Under the pieces are notes generated by a model. It ran no database searches. It was not told the DNA's origin and saw nothing but the letters and a program-made list of their open reading frames with translations. From NCBI RefSeq assembly GCF_900105725.1, contig NZ_FNLM01000034.1:248001-312000 (forward strand): 64,000 nt of DNA. The letters are read 5' to 3'. This document shows, piece after piece, positions 36,598 to 45,580 of the stretch (within the stretch, counting starts at the first letter, position 1; each line of letters begins with the position of its first letter). The DNA is from Gordonia westfalica. Lineage in GTDB: Bacteria > Actinomycetota > Actinomycetes > Mycobacteriales > Mycobacteriaceae. Position numbers and translations under genes: made by a program.

Positions 36598-37329
36598 GTG
36601 GATGTCGAGCTCGCCCAGTCTGAAGCCGTATACGCGCACTACCTCGATCACCAGCAGGACCGTGTTCGCGCGAAGTTGATGTACGGGGTGCTCGCCGCCA
36701 GGATCCGACCCGTCGTGCGGTTCACGGCCCGCGATCATCTGGTTCGTGCGGTGCGCAGCGGCAGGCCGTTGCTGATCGCCGCCAACCATGTCTCTGAGCG
36801 CGATCCGCTGGTGCTCGCGGCTGCGGGATTCCGCTCGCCCATCCGGTCCCGCATCGGTCACATGCGCGTGCTGGCGAAGGACGAGCTCTTCGAGGAGGCC
36901 GGCCAGCGACGAAAGATCGACACACTGGGCGGCATTCCGGTCTTCCGCCAGAAGGACCATGGCGTCCGGGCGGCCGCCGAGGCCGGTCGGCAGATGTTCG
37001 GAGTGTGCGTCGAGCGAATGGTCCGCGGCGACAGCATCGCGGTGTTCCCCGAGGGGACCTGCAACGAGGGTGATGTCACCCGGTTGCAGAAGCTGGGTAC
37101 CGGCATCGGTCACATCGCCTACCGGGCGCTGAAGGCCGGGGTCGACGTCTCGCTGGTGTCCGCGGGGATCGCCTACCCGCACCGAGATGATCGTGCACGC
37201 CCGATGGTGACGTTCGGAGATCCGGTCGACCTGACCCGGTTCAAGGACGAGACGCCGGCGGCGCTGACCCGAATGATCCAGGGTGATCTGCAGGGTGCGG
37301 TCGACGAGGTGTGTCGGGTAGCTGCCTGA
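36598..37329 (+). CDS. PlsC-like lysophospholipid acyltransferase
   Basis: 243 residues. The acyltransferase motifs are ANHVSERDP (NHx4D), GIPVFRQKDHG, and VFPEGTCNEGDV (FPEGT). Such enzymes transfer acyl groups to lysophosphatidate or other lipids at the inner membrane face. GTG 36598 lacks a clear Shine-Dalgarno, and a palindromic operator ends 6 nt upstream, so a leaderless or very short-leader mRNA is likely. Convergent with the HxlR gene, 9 nt apart. Confidence 0.85.
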   Translation: MDVELAQSEAVYAHYLDHQQDRVRAKLMYGVLAARIRPVVRFTARDHLVRAVRSGRPLLIAANHVSERDPLVLAAAGFRSPIRSRIGHMRVLAKDELFEEAGQRRKIDTLGGIPVFRQKDHGVRAAAEAGRQMFGVCVERMVRGDSIAVFPEGTCNEGDVTRLQKLGTGIGHIAYRALKAGVDVSLVSAGIAYPHRDDRARPMVTFGDPVDLTRFKDETPAALTRMIQGDLQGAVDEVCRVAA

Positions 37330-37338
37330 CCCTCGAGA

Positions 37339-37689
37339 TCAGTCTGTCGCCGAGGGCGGCAAGTTCTCCCAGGCCCAGGCGGTGAGAGCGGTGAGCGACG
37401 GCATCAGTGCGTGCCCCGATTCGGTGAGTCGATACGACACCGACACCGGCGGCCCGGGATCCACGAGACGTTCCACCAGATTGGCCTCGGCGAGTTCCGA
37501 AAGTCGATTGGACAGCATCGAGTCGCTGATTCCGCCGATGGCGCAACGCAATTCGGCGAATCCTGCCGGCCCGTTCATCAGTGTTGCGATCAGGATGCCG
37601 TTCCAGCGTTTGCCCAAGAAGCCGAACGCACGACGCAACGCGTCGTCGCATGTTCGCGGCTCGTGGCCGCTCGCGGAAATCTCGGACAT
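37339..37689 (-). CDS. HxlR-family transcriptional regulator
   Basis: 116 residues with the HxlR winged helix: RTCDDALRRAFGFLGKRWNG, FAELRCAIGGISDSMLSNRL, VERLVDPGPPVSVSYRLTE. An N-terminal Cys (C near residue 12) is the redox-sensing position in several HxlR members. ATG 37689 is preferred (AGGATG just upstream); 37698 is an alternative. It is divergent from a flavin-dependent reductase gene, which it most likely controls, as is common for HxlR/azoreductase pairs. Confidence 0.85.
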   Translation of the reverse strand: MSEISASGHEPRTCDDALRRAFGFLGKRWNGILIATLMNGPAGFAELRCAIGGISDSMLSNRLSELAEANLVERLVDPGPPVSVSYRLTESGHALMPSLTALTAWAWENLPPSATD

Positions 37690-37743
37690 CGCACACATCC
37701 TAGTCGCCCACTGGCGCTCCGATGACGATCGTACTACCGTGTG

Positions 37744-37768
37744 ACTAGCCGCTTCTAAATTACTAGCC
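37744..37768. promoter_or_regulatory. Direct repeats in the HxlR / flavin-reductase intergenic region
   Basis: ACTAGCC occurs at 37744-37750 and 37762-37768, 18 nt apart, between the divergent genes. It is a candidate HxlR site. Confidence 0.4.
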
Positions 37769-37787
37769 ACTCCTGAGGAGTCCCCGG

Positions 37788-38447
37788 ATGTCTCTCTTCC
37801 GCCTCGATACCAGCATCTTTCCCTCCACATCTGCGAGCCGCGCCCTCGGCGACCTCGTCGAACTCGAATGGACCAGCGCTCATCCCGACTCGACGGTGAC
37901 ACGCCGGGATCTGTCGACCGACCCCGTTCCGGTGACCGCCTGGCGTGACGCCGTGATCGCGGGAACGGTGCCTCCGGCCGACCGCGACGCGGCACAACGC
38001 GAAGCGGGCGACCTGGCGGCCGCGCTCGCCGGCGAACTCATCGACGCCGACGCGCTGCTACTCACCGTCCCGCTCTACAACTTCGGTGTGTCGCAACACT
38101 TCAAGGGCTGGTACGACCTGGTGGCCACGGACCCGCGGATCGGGATCGACCCCGCCGACCTCCGCGGGAAGCCCGCGGTCCTCGTCACCACGCAGGGCGG
38201 CAACTACGATCCGGGAACCCCGAAGGAAGGTTGGGACCACTCGACGCCCTGGCTTCGGCGCGTTCTCTCCGACGTCTGGGGTCTCGATCTCCGGATCGTG
38301 AAACGTCAGTTCACGCTCGTCGGTGTGAATCCTGCGCTCGATGCCTTCGCCGACGCCGCGGCCGAGCTCAAGGTCGAGGCCGAGGCGAATGCCCGGGCCG
38401 TCGGCCGTGAGCTCGCGCGGTCACGCGAGGTCGCTTCCGCCGGCTAG
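37788..38447 (+). CDS. NAD(P)H-dependent FMN oxidoreductase (AzoR-like flavodoxin fold)
   Basis: 219 residues. It opens LFRLDTSIFPSTSASRALGD, the FMN-phosphate loop of azoreductases and NQO-type enzymes. VPLYNFGVSQHFKGWYDLV and VTTQGGNYDPGTPKEGWD are the isoalloxazine-binding loops. It likely reduces quinones, azo or nitro compounds by two electrons in the cytosol. It is controlled by the divergent HxlR regulator, giving an electrophile or quinone stress module. Confidence 0.88.
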   Translation: MSLFRLDTSIFPSTSASRALGDLVELEWTSAHPDSTVTRRDLSTDPVPVTAWRDAVIAGTVPPADRDAAQREAGDLAAALAGELIDADALLLTVPLYNFGVSQHFKGWYDLVATDPRIGIDPADLRGKPAVLVTTQGGNYDPGTPKEGWDHSTPWLRRVLSDVWGLDLRIVKRQFTLVGVNPALDAFADAAAELKVEAEANARAVGRELARSREVASAG

Positions 38448-38458
38448 TTCCGTCGCGG

Positions 38459-38755
38459 TCAGCCGTCGGTGTGCGTGGACTCCTCGACGGCGTACCGGCG
38501 TTCGACACCGGCGGTGCGACGGCCCCACTCGCTCGCGGCCAGTCGCTGCCGGTGGAGTTCGTATGCCGACGCGTCGACGAACACCTCGTCGACGTCGAAG
38601 ACATATGGATCCTCGGTGCGACTCACCTCGAAGGACACGCAACCGGGCTCCTTGCGAGTCAGCTCTGCGTGAAGCGGTAGAGCCTCGAGCACGGTCGCGA
38701 GTTCCTCCGGCGTCCGGCACACGAGTTGGCCACGGACCCGCATCGATGTCTGCAT
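38459..38755 (-). CDS. ABM-domain (putative quinol) monooxygenase
   Basis: 98 residues from ATG 38755. It is one ferredoxin-like antibiotic-biosynthesis-monooxygenase domain: RGQLVCRTPEELATVLEALP, KEPGCVSFEVSRTEDPYVFD, and the ending EVFVDASAYELHRQ. The conserved acidic and His positions fit the YgiN group. Convergent with the flavin reductase gene (12 nt), suggesting a shared quinone theme (inferred). Confidence 0.78.
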   Translation of the reverse strand: MQTSMRVRGQLVCRTPEELATVLEALPLHAELTRKEPGCVSFEVSRTEDPYVFDVDEVFVDASAYELHRQRLAASEWGRRTAGVERRYAVEESTHTDG

Positions 38756-38861
38756 CGGTTCCCCTCGTCGACGACACACGACCCTCGCCACGCTACCTCG
38801 CACTTCCCGGCCGGTCGCGGCGGAGAAGTTTGGTCCGCGCATCGCGCGGCTACACCGGGGT

Positions 38862-39941
38862 ATGAGCAACGACGAGCAGACCATCGACCCGGCCGGCCGG
38901 GACGTCGATGTCCGGGACGACCCGGAGCATGCGGACCCCGACGATCCACGCAAGCCGGAGTCCCCGACGGATCTGACCAAACCGTCGTTGATGTTCGTGT
39001 TGCGCAAGACGGCTCGCGAGTTCTCACGCGATCAGTGCACCGACCTCGCCGCCGCGCTGACCTACTACTCGGTGTTGTCGCTGTTTCCCGCCCTGCTCGC
39101 CATGGTCTCCCTCCTCGGTGTCTTCGGGCAGGGTGAGAAGACGGTCGACGCCGTGCTGACGATGGTCGAGGACCTCGGTCCGTCGGATGCGGTCGACACC
39201 CTGCGTGCACCCGTGGAGCAGCTGGTGGCCGCGCCGAGTGCCGGTCTCGCTCTCGTGATCGGTCTCGCGGGTGCGCTGTGGTCGGCGTCGGGCTATGTTG
39301 GCGCCTTCGGTCGTGCCATGAACCGCATGTACGAGGTCGACGAGGGTCGGCCGATCTGGAAGCTGCGGCCCGCCATGCTGCTGGTGACGCTCGTGGCCTT
39401 GATCCTGGCCGCGGCGGTGGCGCTGATGCTCGCAGTCAGCGGACCGGTCGCACGGTCCATCGGTGACGCCATCGGTCTGGGCAATACCGCTCTGACGGTG
39501 TGGAACATCGTCCGATGGCCGGTGGTGCTGGTGTTCGTTGTGGTGATCGTCGCCGTCTTGTATTGGGCGACACCGAATGTGAAGCAACCCAAGTTCCGCT
39601 GGATCAGCGCGGGCGCGGTGCTCGCGATCGTCACGTGGATCGTGGCGTCGGTGGCGTTCGCGCTCTACGTGTCGAACTTCGGCAGCTACAACAAGACCTA
39701 CGGGGCGCTGGCGGGCGTCATCGTTTTCCTCTTGTGGCTGTGGCTCACCAATCTCGCACTGCTCTTCGGCGCCGAGTTCGACGCCGAACTCGAGCGTGGC
39801 CGACAGCTCCAGGCGGGCATGGCCGCCGAGGAGCGCCTACAGCTCCCGCCTCGCGACACCACCGTCTCGGACAAGAACGAGAAGATCGACCAGGAGTACG
39901 TCGAAAAGGGACGTGCCCTGCGGAACTCTCGCGGCGGATGA
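38862..39941 (+). CDS. YihY/BrkB-family membrane protein, copy 1
   Basis: 359 residues with about six helices. The family signature FSRDQCTDLAAALTYYSVLS precedes the first helix, SGYVGAFGRAMNRMYEVDEG follows helix 2, and FGSYNKTYGALAGVIVFLLW ends the core. The acidic N-terminal tail and the charged C-terminus are cytosolic. Formerly called RNase BN; the current view is an integral membrane protein of unclear function. A second member lies at 54118. Confidence 0.88.
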   Translation: MSNDEQTIDPAGRDVDVRDDPEHADPDDPRKPESPTDLTKPSLMFVLRKTAREFSRDQCTDLAAALTYYSVLSLFPALLAMVSLLGVFGQGEKTVDAVLTMVEDLGPSDAVDTLRAPVEQLVAAPSAGLALVIGLAGALWSASGYVGAFGRAMNRMYEVDEGRPIWKLRPAMLLVTLVALILAAAVALMLAVSGPVARSIGDAIGLGNTALTVWNIVRWPVVLVFVVVIVAVLYWATPNVKQPKFRWISAGAVLAIVTWIVASVAFALYVSNFGSYNKTYGALAGVIVFLLWLWLTNLALLFGAEFDAELERGRQLQAGMAAEERLQLPPRDTTVSDKNEKIDQEYVEKGRALRNSRGG

Positions 39942-39947
39942 TCATGT

Positions 39948-39986
39948 GTATGACGTTGTGCGCGGATTCCGGGCACAACGTCATAC
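39948..39986. terminator. Bidirectional hairpin terminator
   Basis: GTATGACGTTGTGC (39948-39961) pairs perfectly with GCACAACGTCATAC (39973-39986), with an 11-nt loop, between the convergent YihY and thioesterase genes. Confidence 0.7.
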
Positions 39987-40002
39987 GCGCCATGATGCAG
40001 TG

Positions 40003-40782
40003 TCAGGCGAACACCGCGACGGTCTGCGACGCCTGGATGACTGGTCTGGATGCGCTGTCCCAGAGCGTCATCGACTGGTGGGAGTAGCCGTCGCGGGTGA
40101 AGGTGCTCGCCGACTCCAGCAGCAGCCACTCCGACGGATCCGGTAGCTCGTCGGTGCACAGATGCAATGTCCAACTCATGGTGCTGACCGGCGCCCACTC
40201 GGTGAACGCCGCGGTTGTCGCCGGCGGCAGGGCATCGGCGAGGGCGACGAGCGCGGTTGCCCGATCGACGCCCTCGGCGCCACGGTGGCGCACCCAGGCG
40301 CGGAACCGCGGCGGCCCGTCGTTCGACATCGGACTCGCCCCACCGGCTTTCCGGATGTCGAAGTTGTCCACGAACGCCGGTCGCATCGCGGACGGTTCGG
40401 CGAAGTCCGGGCATTCATCCGGTCCCGGTAAGGCCGGGGTCTCGACGAGATCGTGCTCGATCGTGCTGGTGCGAGGCCGGGCGAAGATCAGTGCCGCATG
40501 CGCGGCCACCTGTCCCCCGCTGACGGTCTCGACGGCGACGCTGCTCGCCGACCTGCCCTCACGCAATCGGCGTGCCTTGATCGTCGCGGTGTCGACGACG
40601 GGTGCGCTGAGCAGGAACTGGGCCGACTTCAACGGCGGTAGCTCGTCTCCGGCGGTAAGCCGGGCCGCGTGGACGGACAGCGCCGCGGTCAGACCGCCGT
40701 AGGCGGTACGACCTTGGGTCCACTCGGTGGGCACGACGAAATCGTGATCGAAACCGGAGATGAGTTCGGCGAGTGTGGGCAT
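40003..40782 (-). CDS. Acyl-CoA thioesterase (TesB-like double hotdog)
   Basis: 259 residues. The N-terminal hotdog has WTQGRTAYGGLTAALSVHAA, LKSAQFLLSAPVVDTATIKA and the strand RSASSVAVETVSGGQVAAHA. The C-terminal hotdog has FRAWVRHRGAEGVDRATALV, ALADALPPA and TMSWTLHLCTDEL. This matches the TesB-like fold in mycobacteria, which hydrolyses acyl-CoA. It is probably expressed alone, ending at the shared terminator. Confidence 0.85.
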   Translation of the reverse strand: MPTLAELISGFDHDFVVPTEWTQGRTAYGGLTAALSVHAARLTAGDELPPLKSAQFLLSAPVVDTATIKARRLREGRSASSVAVETVSGGQVAAHAALIFARPRTSTIEHDLVETPALPGPDECPDFAEPSAMRPAFVDNFDIRKAGGASPMSNDGPPRFRAWVRHRGAEGVDRATALVALADALPPATTAAFTEWAPVSTMSWTLHLCTDELPDPSEWLLLESASTFTRDGYSHQSMTLWDSASRPVIQASQTVAVFA

Positions 40783-40871
40783 CGTTCCTCTATGACGGTC
40801 GGTATAGCGCGTCGAACGTTACGCTATGCCGACCGCCATAACCAACCGGACTCGGTGGTCGCCGAGCTTCG

Positions 40872-41507
40872 TCAGGCGTCGAATGCGTTTTGCCCCTCAA
40901 CTGCTGACGACAGCAGATCATCCTTGGCCAGCGCGACTCCCGAGTTGCTCGCGTCGATCCACTCATCGGTGGTGGCAACCGCGGCGAAGTTGGAGTTGAG
41001 AATGGCCAGGAGGGTCGTGTGGACCTGTTCGGCGGAGGCCTTTCCGGCTGCGTTCGCGATGTGGATGGCGCCGGTGGCATCCGAGATGACCTCGGCGGCG
41101 ATGCCCCACTCCTCGGCTCCCGCGGCGGAGACCAGGTCGCAGTTGTTCGTCATGTAGCCGGCGAGGGTCACCGTGTCCACGTCCTGCTCCCGCAGCCACT
41201 CCGCCACGTCGGTGCCGGCGAATACGCTGCCGAACTGCTTGCGCACCCGCTTCCAGGCTGGCGTCGCCCGTGCGGCGACCTCGGGGTGGAGCTCCCACGA
41301 CAACGAGCCTTCGGCGAACGCGGGCGCGCCGGCCGGGTAGGTGTGCTGGACCGCCACCACCGGGATGCCCTGTTCCTCTGCGTGATCGATGAGCCGAACG
41401 ATGTTCTGCACGCTCACATCTCGCGGTGGGTACTGAATCGCCAGCGGTCCGTCGAAGTACTGGTTCTGGACGTCGACGAGGATCAGTGCGCGGCGGATCG
41501 TGGTCAT
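40872..41507 (-). CDS. Isochorismatase-family cysteine hydrolase
   Basis: 211 residues. The catalytic triad is visible: Asp in LILVDVQNQYF (D12), Lys in RVRKQFGSVFAG and Cys in TLAGYMTNNCDLVSAAG. The cis-peptide region GYMTNNC is typical. Possible substrates are nicotinamide, isochorismate, N-carbamoyl compounds or similar. It is divergent from a GlxA-type regulator, a common pairing in actinobacteria, which suggests inducible amide or imine breakdown. Confidence 0.87.
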   Translation of the reverse strand: MTTIRRALILVDVQNQYFDGPLAIQYPPRDVSVQNIVRLIDHAEEQGIPVVAVQHTYPAGAPAFAEGSLSWELHPEVAARATPAWKRVRKQFGSVFAGTDVAEWLREQDVDTVTLAGYMTNNCDLVSAAGAEEWGIAAEVISDATGAIHIANAAGKASAEQVHTTLLAILNSNFAAVATTDEWIDASNSGVALAKDDLLSSAVEGQNAFDA

Positions 41508-41626
41508 GGTCGGTTCTCCTCCATCGGTCGTCGGCCGTGGGGTCCCGGCCGTCCTTCCTCACTATGCGACGTATGGGAGTAGCGTCGGCAGTGGCACAGA
41601 TGCCTACTTTCGATGGGATTGAGCCA

Positions 41627-42577
41627 ATGCGAATCGCTGTGTACGCCTTCCAAGGCATCTCGATGTTCCATCTCGCCGCACCTCAGATGGTGTTCGGGGA
41701 GACCGCGAGAGTAGAGCCGACGGCGTCGTGGACAACCGTTCTGTGGAGCGCGACCGGCGGCGACGTGGGTGTCGGCGAGGGCCACCGGATCAGTGGTCTC
41801 GCGGGACCCGAGGCGGCCGCCGACGCGGACATGATCGTCGTGCCGTCGTGGCCGGAGGATCTCCCGCCGCTCGATGGGCCACTTCGTCGAATCCTCACCG
41901 ACGGTCACGAGCGCGGCGCGATCATCGTGGGCCTTTGCCTCGGTGCCATCCCGGTTGCCGACGCCGGCCTGCTCTCCGGGCGTTCGGCGGTGACACACTG
42001 GGCGGCGATGGACGCTCTGCGCAAGCGGCACAACGACATCCCGCTCGATTCGCTGGTGCTCTACGTCGACCACGGCGATGTCTTGACGTCAGCGGGAACG
42101 GCGTCGGCCATCGACGCGTGTCTGCACCTTGTTCGCGAGCGGTTGGGTGCCGACGTGGCCAACGACGTCGCACGCAGGCTGGTCGTCGCGCCGCACCGGG
42201 ACGGCGGTCAGGCGCAATACACCCGACAACCCGTCCCGGAGACGGCATCGGGCAACCCGATCAGCGAACTCATGGGATGGGCCGTCCAGCATCTCGACGA
42301 ACCGCTCACCGTCGCACGTCTCGCCTCCCGAGCCTCGATGAGTACCCGGGGTTTCGTGCGCAACTTCAAACTGGTGACCGGGACGACCCCCGCCCAGTGG
42401 GTCCTCCAGCAACGCCTCGATCGTGCGCGCGTTCTCCTCGAGACCACCGACCTCGGGATGGACGGCATCGCGCAGCGGTGCGGGTTCGGCAGCAGCGTCA
42501 CGATGCGACAGAACTTCGCCGCAGCGTTCGCGACGTCGCCGACCAGCTATCGGCGACAGTTCCGGGTTTCCGCGTGA
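41627..42577 (+). CDS. GlxA/AraC-type regulator with DJ-1/PfpI domain
   Basis: About 316 residues from ATG 41627 (MRIAVYAFQG); ATG 41600 is an alternative. The N-terminal PfpI-like domain has the nucleophile elbow IVGLCLGAIPVADAGL with the Cys conserved, and the C-terminal AraC double helix-turn-helix has LTVARLASRASMSTRGFVRN and MDGIAQRCGFGSSVTMRQNF. GlxA proteins regulate neighbouring amide or quaternary-amine genes; here the divergent isochorismatase gene is the likely target. Confidence 0.87.
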   Translation: MRIAVYAFQGISMFHLAAPQMVFGETARVEPTASWTTVLWSATGGDVGVGEGHRISGLAGPEAAADADMIVVPSWPEDLPPLDGPLRRILTDGHERGAIIVGLCLGAIPVADAGLLSGRSAVTHWAAMDALRKRHNDIPLDSLVLYVDHGDVLTSAGTASAIDACLHLVRERLGADVANDVARRLVVAPHRDGGQAQYTRQPVPETASGNPISELMGWAVQHLDEPLTVARLASRASMSTRGFVRNFKLVTGTTPAQWVLQQRLDRARVLLETTDLGMDGIAQRCGFGSSVTMRQNFAAAFATSPTSYRRQFRVSA

Positions 42578-42612
42578 CGGTCACGCGTAACGTCACCCCC
42601 CGTTCGAATGTG

Positions 42613-43047
42613 TCACCGCTCAATCGATTCCGTCTCGCCGGCGGCCCGGCTCGCAGCCGCGTCGCGTGCCACCGCCTTGCTCAGAAGTTGGCCACCGTTG
42701 GTGAGTACAGCTCGTCGCCACGGCAGCGCGCCCTCGATCTCGATCTGGATGGACATCGACAACACGGTCCGGATCACCACGATGATGCCGAGGATCAGTG
42801 CGTCCTCGATGGAGGGCTTCGAGGTGATCGTTCGGATGAGGTCCGCGGCGACGAGGATTTCGAGACCGAGCAGGATGGCCGAACCCAAAGTGGTCCGAAG
42901 AACCGAGAAGGCCTCGCTTCCGCCCTCCTTGCGCGACAGCGATCGCGCGCCGAGGACGATGGCGATGATGAACCCGATGATCATCGCCAACGCGCCGAGT
43001 GCTTCGAATGCGACTGCCACCGCGGTGAAGATGTCCTCGAAATCCAT
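42613..43047 (-). CDS. DUF1622 membrane protein
   Basis: 144 residues with three hydrophobic segments: AFEALGALAMIIGFIIAIVL, GSAILLGLEILVAADLI and DALILGIIVVIRTVLSMSI. The LGLEILVAADLIRTI stretch is the DUF1622 signature. A charged C-terminal tail is likely cytosolic. Function unknown; DUF1622 genes often neighbour ion-transport genes, and a cation/proton antiporter is divergent here. Confidence 0.85.
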   Translation of the reverse strand: MDFEDIFTAVAVAFEALGALAMIIGFIIAIVLGARSLSRKEGGSEAFSVLRTTLGSAILLGLEILVAADLIRTITSKPSIEDALILGIIVVIRTVLSMSIQIEIEGALPWRRAVLTNGGQLLSKAVARDAAASRAAGETESIER

Positions 43048-43198
43048 GTGCGTCAGCCTATCGGCGCCGAAGACGTTTCAGCCGTTGTCGAGGATTGCGC
43101 TTCGCTCGGGCGCGTCGTCGTCGGCCTTGTCGCGCATTGCCTGATCAGCCGGGTTGATCGAGATACGATCCGTCAATGCTGTCACGTGGGCGAGGTCG

Positions 43199-44413
43199 AT
43201 GACCCCCGCATTGATCGCCATCGTGGTGATCGTCGGGTGGTCGCTGGTCGCGGGCCGGTTGTCCCGGCTCCAGATCTCGGGTGCGTTCCTGATGGTGGTC
43301 GCCGGCATCGTGATCGGCCTGACCACCAACAACTCGATCGGCAACGCCCTCGACACCGACGTGGCCGAGCCGGTCGTCGAATTGATCCTCGCCCTACTGT
43401 TGTTCGTCGACGCCATCGAGGTACGGGGCGGCTATTTCGCCGGTGAACGCCGAACGTCGTTCCGCCTGCTTCTCGTCGCGATGCCGCTGTCGGTGGCGGC
43501 GGCCACCCTGCTCGGTCTGGCCCTGCTTCCGTCGATGTCGGTCGGCGTGGCACTGCTCATCGCGTGCGTCGTGATCCCGATGGACCTGACGCCCGCAACG
43601 TCGCTGGTACGCGATCACCGCTTCCCCACTCGGGTACGACACCTGTTGAACATCGAGAGTGGCTACAACGACGGAATCATCGCGCCGATCTTCATCTTCG
43701 CCCTCACGCTCGCAGGCGACCACAAGCACGCCGCATCGCCCGCCGAAGCGCTCGAGATGGCCGTACCCTCGGCGCTGTGGGCCGCACTGGCCGGCAGTGT
43801 GATCGGCCTGATCACGGCTCGACTGACCAACTTGTCCGTGCTTCGCGGACTCGCGACGGAACAGTCAGTCAGGATCAGTCTCGTCCTCATCCCGATCCTG
43901 GCGTACGGATGTTCGGTGCAGCTCGGCGGCAACGGATTCGTAGCCGCCTTCGTCTGCGGTATCGCCTACAAGGCGACCCGGAAGAACGGGCCCGGTGATG
44001 AGGAGTTGCGGCTCGCCGATGATGTCAGTGCTCTCGCCGCGCTCACGATGTGGTTCGTGTTCGGGTGCGCCGCGGTGCTGGTGTTCGAACTCGGATTCGT
44101 CTGGCAGATCGTCGTTCTGGGGCTGGCGGCGCTGACCGTTCTACGCATCGTGCCGGTGTACCTCGCGCTGATGCGCACCGACATCGGTCCGCGCGATCGG
44201 CTGCTGCTCGGCGTTCTCGGCCCGCGTGGCACCGCGTCGATCGTGTTCGGTCTCCTCGCCTTCAACGAACTCGACGGCATGGTCGCCGACGAGACGCTGT
44301 ACGCAATGACGGTGACGGTGTTGGCCAGCGTGGTGCTGCACGGCTTCGGCGTGAGCCTCATCGCGCGGCGTCTCGACCGGCGAGACCGTGTGCAGGAGTT
44401 AGAGTCCGACTGA
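43199..44413 (+). CDS. CPA-type cation:proton antiporter (NhaP-like)
   Basis: 404 residues, about 12 helices. FVDAIEVRGGYFAGERRTSF and the acidic pair in VVIPMDLTPATSLVRDHRF correspond to the transport-site Asp region of CPA1 antiporters. NIESGYNDGIIAPIFIFAL is the family's NxESxxND-like signature, and LGPRGTASIVFGLLAFNEL closes the core. It exchanges Na+ or K+ for protons. ATG 43199 was chosen at the first hydrophobic helix; the frame is open to 43154. Confidence 0.86.
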   Translation: MTPALIAIVVIVGWSLVAGRLSRLQISGAFLMVVAGIVIGLTTNNSIGNALDTDVAEPVVELILALLLFVDAIEVRGGYFAGERRTSFRLLLVAMPLSVAAATLLGLALLPSMSVGVALLIACVVIPMDLTPATSLVRDHRFPTRVRHLLNIESGYNDGIIAPIFIFALTLAGDHKHAASPAEALEMAVPSALWAALAGSVIGLITARLTNLSVLRGLATEQSVRISLVLIPILAYGCSVQLGGNGFVAAFVCGIAYKATRKNGPGDEELRLADDVSALAALTMWFVFGCAAVLVFELGFVWQIVVLGLAALTVLRIVPVYLALMRTDIGPRDRLLLGVLGPRGTASIVFGLLAFNELDGMVADETLYAMTVTVLASVVLHGFGVSLIARRLDRRDRVQELESD

Positions 44414-44668
44414 TTCTTTCGCTTGCACGGCTTGTGGCGCCTACGGGTCGCGTGTGCTCGGCGAACTCTGCGACAACGCGCCCGGCTGCATCATCGCTGC
44501 TCGCGACATGTTCGGCGCTTCTACGGCGGAACGGGCCGGGACCGCGCCGGCGATCGGCGGGTCGCATGACCAGATTCTCGCTGTCCCACAGCGGACTTCG
44601 GGGCCGCGCGAGATGCGTAGAGTTCTTGGCCAAGCGACCCCCACACCATTTCGTCCTGAGGAATATCG

Positions 44669-45580
44669 ATGACACAGACGTCCCGTTCGATCCCGCTCAG
44701 CGCCTTCGGGCCCGACGCTCGCAGCGTCGACACCGAGGTGCTCGACTCGCACATCCACCACATCGAGCACGGAGACGGGGATCCCATCGTCTTCCTGCAC
44801 GGCAGCCCCACGAGCTCGTACCTCTGGCGGCATGTGTTCACCCGCCTGACCGGTCGTGGGCGCCTGATCGTTCCGGACCTCATCGGATTCGGCGACTCCG
44901 GGCGACCCGACATCGCCTACGAACTCGACGACCACATCCGGTACCTGGACGCCTGGTTCGACGCCCTGGAACTCGACAACGTCACCCTCGTGGTCCAGGA
45001 CTACGGTGCCGCATTCGGAGTCTCCTGGGCCGCACGGCATTCCGATCGCGTGAAGGCAGTGCTCCTGGCCGAGCCGGTCATCCGCGACATCGCGTCGGCG
45101 GACCTGCCCGAACCGTTCGTGCAGGCGCAGCAACTGATCCGCACGCCCGGCGACGGCGAGAAGTTCGTCGTCGAGGACAACCTGTTCCTCACCCAGGTCC
45201 TGCCCGGCGCCTTCCTCACCCCGCCGGCTCAGGAAGACCTCGACGTCTACCTCGCGCCCTTCCCCACGGCCGAGTCGCGCGGCCACCTCATCAAGTTCCC
45301 GCGCAATCTGCCCATCGACGGCAACCCGGCCTCGAGCGTCGACTTCCTCGAGCGGAGCGTCGACTGGCTGAAGACCAGCAACGACGTCCCGAAGCTCCTC
45401 CTCACCTTCGAACCCGGCTTCCTGCTGACCCCCGAGATCCTCGCGTGGGCCACCGAGAACATCGCGGCCCTCGAGGTCCGAGCCGCCGGCGCGGGCGTCC
45501 ACTTCGTCCAGGAAGAGCAGCCTCAGGCCATCGCCGACGGCGTCCTCGACCTGCTGGCGCGTGCCGAGGGAGCGAAATGA
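44669..45580 (+). CDS. Haloalkane-dehalogenase-like alpha/beta hydrolase
   Basis: 303 residues close to DhaA-type haloalkane dehalogenases along the whole length. The triad is present: D111 in VQDYGAAFGVSW, Glu in LLAEPVIRD, His in GVHFVQEEQ. However, the two halide-binding residues differ: the HGNPT Asn is S46 (HGSPT), and the Trp after the nucleophile (QDW) is Y112. Dehalogenation is therefore doubtful, and another hydrolytic substrate is possible. It begins a three-gene operon whose next gene overlaps it by 4 nt (ATGA). Confidence 0.8.
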   Translation: MTQTSRSIPLSAFGPDARSVDTEVLDSHIHHIEHGDGDPIVFLHGSPTSSYLWRHVFTRLTGRGRLIVPDLIGFGDSGRPDIAYELDDHIRYLDAWFDALELDNVTLVVQDYGAAFGVSWAARHSDRVKAVLLAEPVIRDIASADLPEPFVQAQQLIRTPGDGEKFVVEDNLFLTQVLPGAFLTPPAQEDLDVYLAPFPTAESRGHLIKFPRNLPIDGNPASSVDFLERSVDWLKTSNDVPKLLLTFEPGFLLTPEILAWATENIAALEVRAAGAGVHFVQEEQPQAIADGVLDLLARAEGAK

